From Bacteroidota bacterium (GTDB lineage: Bacteria > Bacteroidota > Bacteroidia > Bacteroidales > F082): a stretch of DNA of 64,000 nucleotides. Of this stretch, positions 53,694 through 62,049 are shown in pieces. The notes beneath the pieces were generated by a model, which made no database searches, had not been told where the DNA came from, and saw nothing but the letters and a program-made list of their open reading frames with translations. The stretch lies in the NCBI GenBank assembly GCA_018816765.1, contig JAHIUX010000090.1:52252-116251 (forward strand), read 5' to 3'. The position numbers and the translations under genes are program-made. Position 1 is the stretch's first letter. Each line of letters starts with the position of its first letter.

Positions 53694-54806
53694 CTACCGG
53701 ATGAGTATGGTCTTTTTAATGGCCGTTTCTTTGCCGGTTGTCAGCCTGATGTAATAAATTCCTCCTGGCTGGCCATAAGCATTCCAGACTACCTCATGGT
53801 TTCCCTGCTCAGCATTGCCCTCAGCAAGGGTAGCAACTACCTGACCTGATGCATTCAAAACCTGCAACAATACGTTGGATGGATAATTTACGAAAAAGCC
53901 GATGCTTGTTCCAGCACTAAAGGGACTTGGGATATTTTGGCGCAGGCTCATTGTGCTCACATCAGGCCTGTCGTTGATGCCATCAGGCGAAATCAAAGGT
54001 TTTCCTGCCTGTGCCCATGCGGTGTAAATCAGTTCAGCGAGGCGGTGTGAGGCATCACCGAAAAGCGGAATTGTAAAACCTTTCGTCTGATCCCACAAGG
54101 TTTGCTTGTAAAGCGTTGAGTTTGTGTTGCCAGCCAGGGCTTTCGCATAATCATCAGCAGCAAGTACAGAGTCAACGTACACATAATTTCCATAAAGGTA
54201 AACAAATACATACTGATTCACATCGGCGATTTCAGTCACCTCAGCTCCGGCATAATTAAACTGTGAAATGTAGGCATTGATCATGGTTGATTCATAGCGG
54301 GAGTGAATGCCGGTATTGCCTGTGTATTGTCCGTTGTAATTTCTTGTGATGTGCATAGGCATATGCCCGTCGGCGACATAATGACCGAGATCGGAAGCGA
54401 AAAGCACGGCTTTATCCCAGTCGTGGCGAACAAAGCAGGCTTTCAACGAATCGAATGTGGTGAGGGTAGCCCAGGGCAGAATGCCATTGTCGTACACAAA
54501 GCTGATACCATGTGCAGCGATGGCTTCGTCCATACTTTGGGGGATAGTCCCTTCTGCCACAAATTCCGGATAGTTGTCAATGTCGATATAGTGCTTCGGC
54601 CCTTCGGTCGGGTCCCAGGCCTTGCGATCGTCAGCATCAGAGGCATGATCAGCCAGGATGCCGATCCAAGCATTGAACTGTGCCATCTCCCCGTTGAACG
54701 ATAAGCCGGAGGCTGAATTGATTTTAAAATGACCTGTAGAACCCCAGCTCAGGAGGAGGAATGAGAATCCAATCAGGCCAACAAATACAACTATCTGCTT
54801 TTTCAA
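53694..54806 (-). CDS. S1/P1 nuclease-like secreted protein with T9SS sorting domain
   Basis: This protein has 370 residues if it starts at TTG 54806, which gives a proper signal peptide (KKQIVVFVGLIGFSFLLLS). The longer frame begins with a TTG inside the -7 element TACTTTTG and so cannot be translated from that promoter. The mature N-terminus WGSTGH, then DHASDAD, KHYIDID, DLGHYVADGHMPMH and HSRYE supply the tryptophan, histidines and aspartates of zinc-dependent nuclease/phospholipase C folds. The last 85 residues (RQNIPSPFSAGT onward) form a FlgD-like sorting domain. It is probably an exported zinc hydrolase; the substrate may be nucleic acid or phospholipid. Confidence 0.82.
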   Translation of the reverse strand: MKKQIVVFVGLIGFSFLLLSWGSTGHFKINSASGLSFNGEMAQFNAWIGILADHASDADDRKAWDPTEGPKHYIDIDNYPEFVAEGTIPQSMDEAIAAHGISFVYDNGILPWATLTTFDSLKACFVRHDWDKAVLFASDLGHYVADGHMPMHITRNYNGQYTGNTGIHSRYESTMINAYISQFNYAGAEVTEIADVNQYVFVYLYGNYVYVDSVLAADDYAKALAGNTNSTLYKQTLWDQTKGFTIPLFGDASHRLAELIYTAWAQAGKPLISPDGINDRPDVSTMSLRQNIPSPFSAGTSIGFFVNYPSNVLLQVLNASGQVVATLAEGNAEQGNHEVVWNAYGQPGGIYYIRLTTGKETAIKKTILIR

Positions 54807-54830
54807 TGGCACTGTTTTAAAATGAGGCGT

Positions 54831-54838
54831 CAAAAGTA
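54831..54838 (-). promoter_or_regulatory. -7 element of the S1/P1-like gene
   Basis: On the minus strand TACTTTTG matches TAnnTTTG. Transcription would begin at about 54824, which excludes TTG 54833 as a start and supports TTG 54806. Confidence 0.55.
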
Positions 54839-54843
54839 ATGAT

Positions 54844-55090
54844 ATGAAACGATTTGATGGTTGTTTATTTTTGGTAGTGATCTGCAGTCAGGTTTTTAGC
54901 ACCAGATCCAGTTGCAACAGATACGGTGCTGGTCAGGGTTGATGGTTTGCGGCTGCAGGAAACCGGCGATTTAGCGGCACTGCCTTGTCAGCTTACACAG
55001 CCTGACTCGCTTGTGCTGGAAAGTTTTTCAGATGCCGAAATGGCTGATAAACGGTTGGTTTGGCAATGGTTACGTAAACGAAACTTTTGA
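54844..55090 (+). pseudogene. Small exported-protein gene broken by a one-base frameshift
   Basis: ATG 54844 opens a frame encoding a signal peptide (MKRFDGCLFLVVICSQV) that runs out of frame after 54892. The next frame, open from 54881 to TGA 55090, encodes coding-like sequence (PDPVATDTVLVRVDGLRLQ, ending WQWLRKRNF). Removing one T from the run TTTTT at 54893-54897 joins them into one protein of 81 residues with a natural VLA cleavage end. The family is not recognised. It may be a real decayed gene or a homopolymer error in the assembly. Apart from this the interval 54807-55137 holds only the promoter of the minus-strand gene. Confidence 0.5.
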
Positions 55091-55137
55091 TATTTCGAAG
55101 CACTTTCCCTTGAAACTGATACATTTCATGTGTTAAA

Positions 55138-57594
55138 TTATTTTCCGAAATATTTTTCAATCAGCATGTGTAATTGCACATTATTTATGGGTTTCGAAAT
55201 ATAATCGTCACACCCGGCTTCAATTGATTTTTCCCTGTCGCCAGAAAGTGCGAAAGCAGTTTGCGCAATAATGACCACATTTTTATCAAATTCCCTAATC
55301 TTGCGTGTGGCTTCGTACCCATTCATTCCAGGCAGTTGAATATCCATCAAAATTAAATCAATGTCAGTATTGTTTTGGCAAACTTCAATGGCTTCATTGC
55401 CGGTTTTAACCGCGAAAATTTCCTTTGCCAATTCTTTCAAAGTATGTTTCAGCCATTGGCAAGAGGCATCATCATCCTCAACAATTAACAGTTTAAGATT
55501 TGTAATCTGTTTTAATTCTTTTGATTCAGCAATCTTATATTGAGACAATTTAACTGGTTTGTATGGCAATGTGAAATAAAACGTTGAGCCCTTGCCCACC
55601 GCGCTTTCCACCCAAATTTTTCCACCCAGCATTTCGATATAAGCTTTTGTAATTGTCAGGCCTAAGCCCGCGCCCTGTTGGGCCATTTTATCTTCAATGT
55701 CAGCTTGTATAAATCGCTCAAATATTGCAACTTGCCTGTCGCCTGGGATTCCAATTCCAGTATCTTTAACGTAAAATTTAAGTGCTGTATTTGCATCGTT
55801 AAGTTTATATCCAAATTCAATAGAACCTTTTTGGGTATATTTAAATGCATTTTTAATGAGATTAACAAGGGCGCTATTAAGTTTAATAAAGTCTGTTTTA
55901 ATTCTTGCTTCACCTTGTTGAAAAGCCACAGCCCGCTTTAATTCCAAATTCCTTTTTGCTGCTTCAGGCTCAAAAAATTTATAACAATCATCGATGCATT
56001 TATTTAGGTCAACATCTGAAAAATTAACAGGCATTTGCCCCGACTGAATTCTAGAAATATCAATAATTTCGTTAATGATATTTAACATTCTTTCACCACT
56101 ACGTTCAATAATAGCAATGTATTCTTGTTGTTTTTCACTTCTAAGGTTTGGCTCTTTTAACAGTTCGGCAAATCCAAGAATGCCATTCATAGGCGTTCGT
56201 ATTTCGTGACTCATGTTTGCAAGGAAAGCAGATTTAAGCCTGTCACTTTCTTCGGCTTTTTCTTTGGCTCTTACCAATTCCTCTTCCATCAGTTTACGTT
56301 GGCTAATATCCTGTGCCGCACCCGAAAGCCCAATAATTTTTCCTTCCTTGTCAAATTCGGCCTCACCCCGCGCCCACATCCATCCATTGCTGCCATCTTT
56401 TCGCACGGTTTTTAATTCAAGCTCATATGGAATTCCTGTTTCTGCTGTTTTAGCCAATGAGGATGACAAAAGCTCCCAGCTTTCCGCTGTAAATAATCTC
56501 ATGTGGTCGGTGTAAAGGGGAGGTGGCAGTAAAGGGTCAAAACCATACATCTTGTAGAGTTCCTCAGTCCATTTTACTTCATTGGTTTCCAGATCGAGAT
56601 GCCAGCTTCCTACATGCGTAATTTGTTGTGCCCTTTTTAGTTCTTTCTCGTTCCTGGCTATTTCTTTTTCAATTTGTTTGCGTTTGGTAATATCAACAAT
56701 GAATCCCCTTATGCCAATTAATTTACCTGCCTCATCATAAATGCCATTGGCATTTATGATTGCATGAATAAGTCCTCCATTGGATTGGATAAAATCAAGC
56801 TCGTAATTTTCAACTTTTCCATTCTCCGTAACCTTACTGATGAGCACTGTCCTGTCGCCAGGGTTTTTGTAAAATCTGAGCATTGAAAGCTGCTCAGGAT
56901 ACATTTCTTCATCAATGCCGAATAATTTCCTGAACGTCGGATTAAAATTAATTAGATCACCATCAACAGAAGCAATATAAATGGCTGCAATGTCGCTGTC
57001 CCAGTATTTCTGCAATTCGTTTTTGCTATGCATAAGGGCTTCTTCGGACAGTTTGCGATCAGTGATATCCACAGCCGTAACAAAACACTGTTCTTTGTTT
57101 TCGGCAATTATCCCCGTTAAAAGTGCATGTTTAGTTAAACTCCCATTATTTGTGAGGGCTACTTCGCAGCTTTCTTTCCTGTTGCCTGTAATGGTCTTTT
57201 CAAAAAAGGCGTTAAAAGTTTCTGTTGATTGCCTTGAAATAAAAAAGTTAAACCCGCTGTTTAAAAGCTTCGAGCGCTCTTTGCCAAGCATTTTTGCTCC
57301 AGCAAAGTTCAATTTCATAATCTTGCCTACTCGTGAAAGTGTGAAAAAGCCTGATGGTGCATAATCGTACAGTTCAACATATTTTTCTTTTATTTCCTGC
57401 AATTCAGCTTTTGCCAGCAAAAGTTCTTCGTTCTGTAATTCAAGCTCAATTTGGTGTACTTCGAGCTCATGAATCAGTTTTAGGCCCTCGCCTTCAGTAA
57501 GCTGAGTGTGTTTTTTCGACTCAAGCTTTTTATGCAATTTTTCTGCTTTTTTGCGTAAGCCTGAATTATCCGCTTTGTACCCGGCATATTCCAT
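55138..57594 (-). CDS. PAS-domain hybrid sensor histidine kinase
   Basis: This 818-residue soluble kinase starts with a coiled coil (about 1-70). Three PAS-type domains follow: one near 75-170 (YDYAPSGFFTLSRVGKIM), one near 190-305 and one near 320-435 (HVGSWHLDLETNEVKWTEELY). The HisKA domain has its phospho-histidine in MSHEIRTPMNGI. The ATPase domain shows LVNLIKNAFKYT, DTGIGIPGD and GAGLGLTI. A C-terminal receiver has the phospho-aspartate in LMDIQLPGMNGYEA and lysine in DDYISKPINN. It follows the CheB-CheR fusion gene by 19 bases and probably works with it. Confidence 0.92.
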   Translation of the reverse strand: MEYAGYKADNSGLRKKAEKLHKKLESKKHTQLTEGEGLKLIHELEVHQIELELQNEELLLAKAELQEIKEKYVELYDYAPSGFFTLSRVGKIMKLNFAGAKMLGKERSKLLNSGFNFFISRQSTETFNAFFEKTITGNRKESCEVALTNNGSLTKHALLTGIIAENKEQCFVTAVDITDRKLSEEALMHSKNELQKYWDSDIAAIYIASVDGDLINFNPTFRKLFGIDEEMYPEQLSMLRFYKNPGDRTVLISKVTENGKVENYELDFIQSNGGLIHAIINANGIYDEAGKLIGIRGFIVDITKRKQIEKEIARNEKELKRAQQITHVGSWHLDLETNEVKWTEELYKMYGFDPLLPPPLYTDHMRLFTAESWELLSSSLAKTAETGIPYELELKTVRKDGSNGWMWARGEAEFDKEGKIIGLSGAAQDISQRKLMEEELVRAKEKAEESDRLKSAFLANMSHEIRTPMNGILGFAELLKEPNLRSEKQQEYIAIIERSGERMLNIINEIIDISRIQSGQMPVNFSDVDLNKCIDDCYKFFEPEAAKRNLELKRAVAFQQGEARIKTDFIKLNSALVNLIKNAFKYTQKGSIEFGYKLNDANTALKFYVKDTGIGIPGDRQVAIFERFIQADIEDKMAQQGAGLGLTITKAYIEMLGGKIWVESAVGKGSTFYFTLPYKPVKLSQYKIAESKELKQITNLKLLIVEDDDASCQWLKHTLKELAKEIFAVKTGNEAIEVCQNNTDIDLILMDIQLPGMNGYEATRKIREFDKNVVIIAQTAFALSGDREKSIEAGCDDYISKPINNVQLHMLIEKYFGK

Positions 57595-57613
57595 AAACCC
57601 AAGTTTTATTAGG

Positions 57614-60229
57614 TTATTTCTTATTCTTTGCTCTCAGACTTTCATTTGCTTGTTTTAACTCAAACTCCAGGTTTTTCGCTTTGGTGGTATTGGTAAATGT
57701 GATTACCAGTCCATCAATATGGTCATCGAGTGTTCGATAGGGCATAATTCTTATATCGAACCATCTTCCATCGGAGGTATTGATTGATGTTTCTTTTGAA
57801 GTCAGGGTTTTGATTACCTCACGGGTGTGTGTTTCAATATCGGGATACTGCAAATCGCTGACCAGATCGGTAAACGGTCTTCCAATATCTGAATGACGGA
57901 TTTTGAATATCTGAGTCACCATATCGGTGAACCGGCGGATATTTAACCCTTTATCGAGGAACAGGGTGGCAATTTCGGTGCTGTTGAGCAGGTTTTTCAT
58001 GTCATCGCTAGCCCGTGTAAAATCATTTACCTTACTCTGCAATTCAATATTTACAGTTTGTAGTTCTTCGTTCAAACTCTGCATTTCCTCTTTTGAAGTT
58101 GTTAGTTCCTCGTTCGTTGATTGCAATTCTTCATTGGTTGATTGCAGTTCTTCGTTGGTCGACTTTAATTCTTCCTGAGAGGTTTGCATTTCCTCGCGCG
58201 TGCTTTGCAATTCTTCATAACTCCGTTGAAGCTCCATTTCCAATTCTTTCATCCTCTTTGAAGTGATTCCTTGTGAGGTTTTCTTACCTACTGCTTCAGT
58301 TTGAATAAGTTCATCAACATCAATAAATACAACGATGACCATTCCATTTAAAGCATCGGGTTTTTCGATGCGCTGAACAAGTATATTTATCAACTGGGTT
58401 CCACCATTGGTCCCGATTTTTATATTTTTAATAATTACCGGAAAATTATTCTCCAGGGCTTTTCGAAAGGCGCCCGGTAGAACCGATTGTAAGCCTTCTC
58501 TGGCCATTGCATGGATATTCCAATTTGCCTTACCTGCTACAGGTTCAAGGTATTTGCCGGTCCGGCCTGAGATGTATATAATGTCGCCCTTCTTGTTTAC
58601 TAACACAGTGGCAGGGGCATACTTTTGAAGGATAAGTTCATTGGTGAGACTTTGAATGTTTTCAATTGCCTTTTCGGGCAGTTTAACTCCTTTATTAAAG
58701 GTTTTCGTGTTATAAAAGGCACTTGGAAAATCAATTAATTCACTACTCCTGCCATTTGCATTACATTTAAAAATTTTCAATTTTGTATTTAATTCCTTAA
58801 AACCCTCATTAGCTGCTCCAATAGATTCGGAATTCCCTAATATCATTAGTCCGCCGGGCTTAAGGCTGTAATTAAACAGTGATAATATTTTTCTCTGTAA
58901 TTCAGCCTCCATATAAATCAACATATTACGGCACGAAAGCAAATCGAGTTTTGTAAATGGCGGGTCTTTAATTACATTCTGGGTGGCAAAAACAATCATT
59001 TCACGGATATTGATATTCAAACGATAACCATCGTCCTCCTGTGTAAAAAATTGCCGGAGGCGATCAGGTGATACATCGGTGGCAATGTTTTTCGAAAAAT
59101 ATCCTCTTCGTGCTACTTCAATAGCTTCGTTATCGATATCTGTTGCAAATATTTGGAGTGTCACTTTTTTCCTGACATTCAAATTCTCTACCATTTCTCT
59201 GAAAACGATGGCTAAAGAATAGGCTTCTTCACCGGTTGAACAGGCAGGTATCCATGCACGTATTTGATGTCCGTCGGGCAGTTTAACCAGGAGATCAGGA
59301 AGAATTTTATTTTTAAGCAGTTCCCAAACAGCAGGGTCGCGGAAGAAGCTCGTTACACCAATCAATAGTTCTTTGAAAAGTATTTCAATTTCAGTGGGAT
59401 TTTCCCGCAGAAAACGAACATAGTTATTGATTTTATCAATTTGATGCACCCCTTTGCGTCTTTCGATCCGACGAAACAGGGTGTTTTTTTTGTAAAGCGA
59501 AAAATCGTGTCCGGTTTTTTCGCGCAGCAGAATAATAATTTTATCGAGATTACTTTCGTTTTTACTGACATCAGTCGAATCCAGGTTAACCACAGGTGTA
59601 AATTTCAAGTAAGCGATAAGTTTTTCGGGCAATTCTTCGGCAGCCGCGCAAATATCAACGATAACAGCATCGAAGGCACTTTGTGGCATTCCTTCAAATC
59701 GGGCAGAGGAAGGATCCTGAACCAAAACAAGGCCGTTCTTTTCCTTTATCGCTTTTACTCCAAGGCTACCATCAGAACCCATTCCCGAAAGGATAATTCC
59801 GATGGCTTTATCATGCATATCATCGGCCAGTGAGCGAAAAAAAACATCAATGGGTAATCGTAATCCATGGGATTGTAACATTTCAAACAGATGCAATGCT
59901 CCATTTAAAATAGATAAACTCTTGTTGGGAGGAATTACATATACATGGTTTGGCACTACTTTCAGGCGGTCGCTCGCTTGCAACACCTTCATTTTGGTCA
60001 TTCGTTGCAGGAGTTCAGGCATAATCCCCTTATGATTTGGATCAAGATGCTGGATCACAATGAATGCCATCCCGCCATTTTCGGGCATATTTCCAAAAAA
60101 CTGCTCCAGTGCTTCCAGTCCGCCTGCCGATGCACCGATGCCTACTATTGGGAAACTGATTTGTTTTGAAATTTGCTGCTTATCGGAGATGGAAACAGAA
60201 TTTTCATTTTTTGATGTGTTTTTTTTCAT
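57614..60229 (-). CDS. CheB-CheR-PAS fusion protein
   Basis: This 871-residue protein has a CheB methylesterase domain (about 25-210) with Ser34 in GIGASAGGLEA, His61 in VIQHLDPNH and Asp in GMGSDGSLG. A CheR methyltransferase domain follows (about 225-480, with WIPACSTGEEAYSLA and SCRNMLIYM), then a PAS-like segment, a long heptad coiled coil (EELQSTNEELQSTNEEL) and a terminal PAS domain. It lacks the CheB receiver domain. No chemoreceptors or CheA/CheW are near, so it more likely signals to the adjacent hybrid kinase than to flagella; that is inference. Its 3' end precedes the kinase gene by 19 bases. Confidence 0.92.
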   Translation of the reverse strand: MKKNTSKNENSVSISDKQQISKQISFPIVGIGASAGGLEALEQFFGNMPENGGMAFIVIQHLDPNHKGIMPELLQRMTKMKVLQASDRLKVVPNHVYVIPPNKSLSILNGALHLFEMLQSHGLRLPIDVFFRSLADDMHDKAIGIILSGMGSDGSLGVKAIKEKNGLVLVQDPSSARFEGMPQSAFDAVIVDICAAAEELPEKLIAYLKFTPVVNLDSTDVSKNESNLDKIIILLREKTGHDFSLYKKNTLFRRIERRKGVHQIDKINNYVRFLRENPTEIEILFKELLIGVTSFFRDPAVWELLKNKILPDLLVKLPDGHQIRAWIPACSTGEEAYSLAIVFREMVENLNVRKKVTLQIFATDIDNEAIEVARRGYFSKNIATDVSPDRLRQFFTQEDDGYRLNINIREMIVFATQNVIKDPPFTKLDLLSCRNMLIYMEAELQRKILSLFNYSLKPGGLMILGNSESIGAANEGFKELNTKLKIFKCNANGRSSELIDFPSAFYNTKTFNKGVKLPEKAIENIQSLTNELILQKYAPATVLVNKKGDIIYISGRTGKYLEPVAGKANWNIHAMAREGLQSVLPGAFRKALENNFPVIIKNIKIGTNGGTQLINILVQRIEKPDALNGMVIVVFIDVDELIQTEAVGKKTSQGITSKRMKELEMELQRSYEELQSTREEMQTSQEELKSTNEELQSTNEELQSTNEELTTSKEEMQSLNEELQTVNIELQSKVNDFTRASDDMKNLLNSTEIATLFLDKGLNIRRFTDMVTQIFKIRHSDIGRPFTDLVSDLQYPDIETHTREVIKTLTSKETSINTSDGRWFDIRIMPYRTLDDHIDGLVITFTNTTKAKNLEFELKQANESLRAKNKK
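58025..58235 (-). repeat. Heptad-encoding tandem repeat in the CheB-CheR gene
   Basis: Units of about 21 bases encode repeats of ELQSTNE or close variants, about eight in all. The product is a long coiled coil linking the CheR/PAS part to the terminal PAS domain. Confidence 0.6.
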
Positions 60230-60368
60230 GTTTCCAAATAGTTAGTTCGTCATTTTCAATCATTAAAGATACAACAATTCTGTCAGCATTCGCAAGGGGA
60301 AGCATATGCTTTGTGACGGACATTGAAAGACAAATCTTTCTGCTCACCCTGATGTATATTTGGAACTA

Positions 60369-60416
60369 AAAACCGCATATTCATCACGTAACACGCCATT
60401 AAGTATATGCGGTTTT
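60369..60416 (-). terminator. Hairpin after the DUF4143-type ATPase gene
   Basis: AAAACCGCATAT (60369-60380) and ATATGCGGTTTT (60405-60416) are exact 12-base complements with a 24-base loop. On the minus strand five T follow the stem closely. It lies 81 bases after the ATPase stop codon and would separate that gene from the CheB-CheR gene. No gene is seen in the surrounding 60230-60497. Confidence 0.55.
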
Positions 60417-60497
60417 ACTAAATGGCCGTTTATTGTTCAATATTTCTTGAGTCAATTGTTTAGGTGATTTTTCTGTTCAAAGAATTGTTGTTAAGCA

Positions 60498-61703
60498 TTA
60501 TAATATTTTTAAACAGAAGTCTTTCACATGCATTCTATGAATCCCTTTATGTGTTGAAATTTCAGACAATTCATCCATTGTTACTAAGTATTTTGGGAAA
60601 TTATCCTGTATTTCAAGTAAATTCCGATATTCTCGATCTATTGTTCCTTGATTTGTTAATAGGTAAGCTACTTGTACATAAATCTTTTCTCCTGCTTTTT
60701 GTGCTATAAAATCAATCTCCTTTTTTCCTTCTATGCCAACTGTTACCGAATACCCTGCCATTCGCAGGTGCAGATAAACAACATTTTCTAAGATTTTATG
60801 GATGTCGCTGGTTTTATAACCAACAATCGCATTCCGAATACCAATATCTTCAAAAAAATATTTTTCACCTATTTCGAAAACCTTTTTTCCTTCTATCCCT
60901 GTCCGTTTTACTTTGAAAATCAAAAATGAGGCTTCAAGATAACCGAGATAGTCTATTACCACTTGAGTTGAAATATTTATTTTTTGAGATTTTAAGTATT
61001 CACTGATTTTTTTAGAGGAAACAATACTACCCATATTATCAGCCAAAAATGCGACCAAATTTTCTAAAAATTTTACATTTCTAACTTTAAATCGGGCAAC
61101 TACGTCTTTGAGCAATATTGTATTGTAAATACTTGTCAAATACTCATAGGCTATTTGTATTTCAGTATTCAAATTAATTAAATATGGAAGTCCGCCAAAC
61201 TTCAAATAATTCTGAAAGGTAACCACTGAATCTTGTAATTTATAAAACATTAAAAACTCAGAATAGCTAAGTCCAAATACCTTTATTTCAATATACCGAC
61301 CACTTAAAAATGTAGCCAGTTCGCTCGAAAGCAAATTAGCATTACTTCCAGTGCAATAGATATCGAAATTGCCACGCGTAACAAGGTCTCTTAATGTAAC
61401 CTCAAATGATTCAATATCTTGTATCTCATCAATAAATAGTGCTACCTTGCTTCCTTCCTTTACGTTTTCTTTCAAATATAAAAACAGGTCATCCGAGTTC
61501 GCTATTGACGAAAATTCATGTTGTTCCTTATTGATATAAACAATTTGAGTATCAGGACTCTGTTTTTTTATAATGTCTCTCAACTGCAGTAAAAGGTAGC
61601 TTTTTCCCACTCTTCGCTGTCCAATTAATACCTTAATCAAAGATTTCCCAATAAATGGTTTTATTCTATCTATATACAGCGGTCTTTCAATGTAATCTGT
61701 CAT
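60498..61703 (-). CDS. AAA ATPase with DUF4143 C-terminal domain
   Basis: This 401-residue protein has an N-terminal AAA_14-type ATPase with Walker A LIGQRRVGKSYLL, Walker B ALFIDEIQDIESF and a sensor region IYCTGSNANLLSSELATFLSG. The DUF4143 part follows (about 205-370, with LYNTILLKDVVARFKVRN-like features and KEIDFIAQKAGEKIYVQVAY, a nuclease-like DFIA..K strand). These ATPases are common in Bacteroidota and archaea, are frequently transferred, and have no settled function. A palindrome sits over its promoter. Its base composition is clearly more AT-rich than the genes to its left. Confidence 0.85.
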   Translation of the reverse strand: MTDYIERPLYIDRIKPFIGKSLIKVLIGQRRVGKSYLLLQLRDIIKKQSPDTQIVYINKEQHEFSSIANSDDLFLYLKENVKEGSKVALFIDEIQDIESFEVTLRDLVTRGNFDIYCTGSNANLLSSELATFLSGRYIEIKVFGLSYSEFLMFYKLQDSVVTFQNYLKFGGLPYLINLNTEIQIAYEYLTSIYNTILLKDVVARFKVRNVKFLENLVAFLADNMGSIVSSKKISEYLKSQKINISTQVVIDYLGYLEASFLIFKVKRTGIEGKKVFEIGEKYFFEDIGIRNAIVGYKTSDIHKILENVVYLHLRMAGYSVTVGIEGKKEIDFIAQKAGEKIYVQVAYLLTNQGTIDREYRNLLEIQDNFPKYLVTMDELSEISTHKGIHRMHVKDFCLKIL

Positions 61704-61729
61704 AATTCATCTATGCTTTATGTTTATTG

Positions 61730-61737
61730 CAAATGTA
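61730..61737 (-). promoter_or_regulatory. -7 element of the DUF4143-type ATPase gene
   Basis: On the minus strand TACATTTG matches TAnnTTTG, 27 bases before the ATG at 61703. The -33 zone is covered by the palindrome at 61740-61767. Confidence 0.55.
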
Positions 61738-61739
61738 CG

Positions 61740-61767
61740 TTATTCTTCAATCATAATTGAAGAATAA
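61740..61767. promoter_or_regulatory. Perfect palindrome over the ATPase promoter (candidate operator)
   Basis: TTATTCTTCAAT and ATTGAAGAATAA are exact complements around CATA. The element begins two bases upstream of the -7 box and covers the -33 position, so it lies outside the transcript and would act as DNA. A degenerate second copy (ATTCTTCAG...GAATGAAT) follows at 61782-61803. Binding by a dimeric regulator is inference. Confidence 0.6.
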
Positions 61768-61802
61768 ATTAATTTGTCCTAATTCTTCAGTCGTAGAATG
61801 AA

Positions 61803-62003
61803 TTATTGTTTTATATCTTCATGAATGGTACTGTTGTATATATACTCGCGATTAGTAATCTTACCTTTCTTTTTGATGTATTTCATTGCCTCAATTTACC
61901 TCTGATTTAATCCAAGTGATTCAAAATACTCAATGTTGAAATAATCTTTTCTAAACTCCACCTAAAAGCCTGACATGTCGTAATAAAAATTGGGTTGTGG
62001 AAT
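61803..62003 (-). pseudogene. Relic of the C-terminus of an AlbA_2-type ATPase/regulator
   Basis: One minus-strand frame reads IPQPNFYYDMSGF, stop, VEFRKDYFNIEYFESLGLNQR, stop, IEAMKYIKKKGKITNREY. This matches the C-terminal winged-helix part of AlbA_2/ATP-binding regulators, which typically show LNERQ.KA..Y....GKITN.EY. The in-frame stops are TAG at 61962-61964 (expected codon about Trp or Val) and TAA at 61896-61898, where Gln (CAA) is expected. The sequence diverges after GKITNREY. The remainder of 61704-62049 holds the ATPase promoter and palindrome only. Confidence 0.55.
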
Positions 62004-62049
62004 ACAATATGTGCCGGAGAGAGAAGTATGGCAGAGCATGGACATGTAT

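Noticed and set aside
58025..58235. The heptad repeats as a CRISPR-like or mobile repeat array
   Set aside because: They keep the reading frame and encode a regular coiled coil within one gene.
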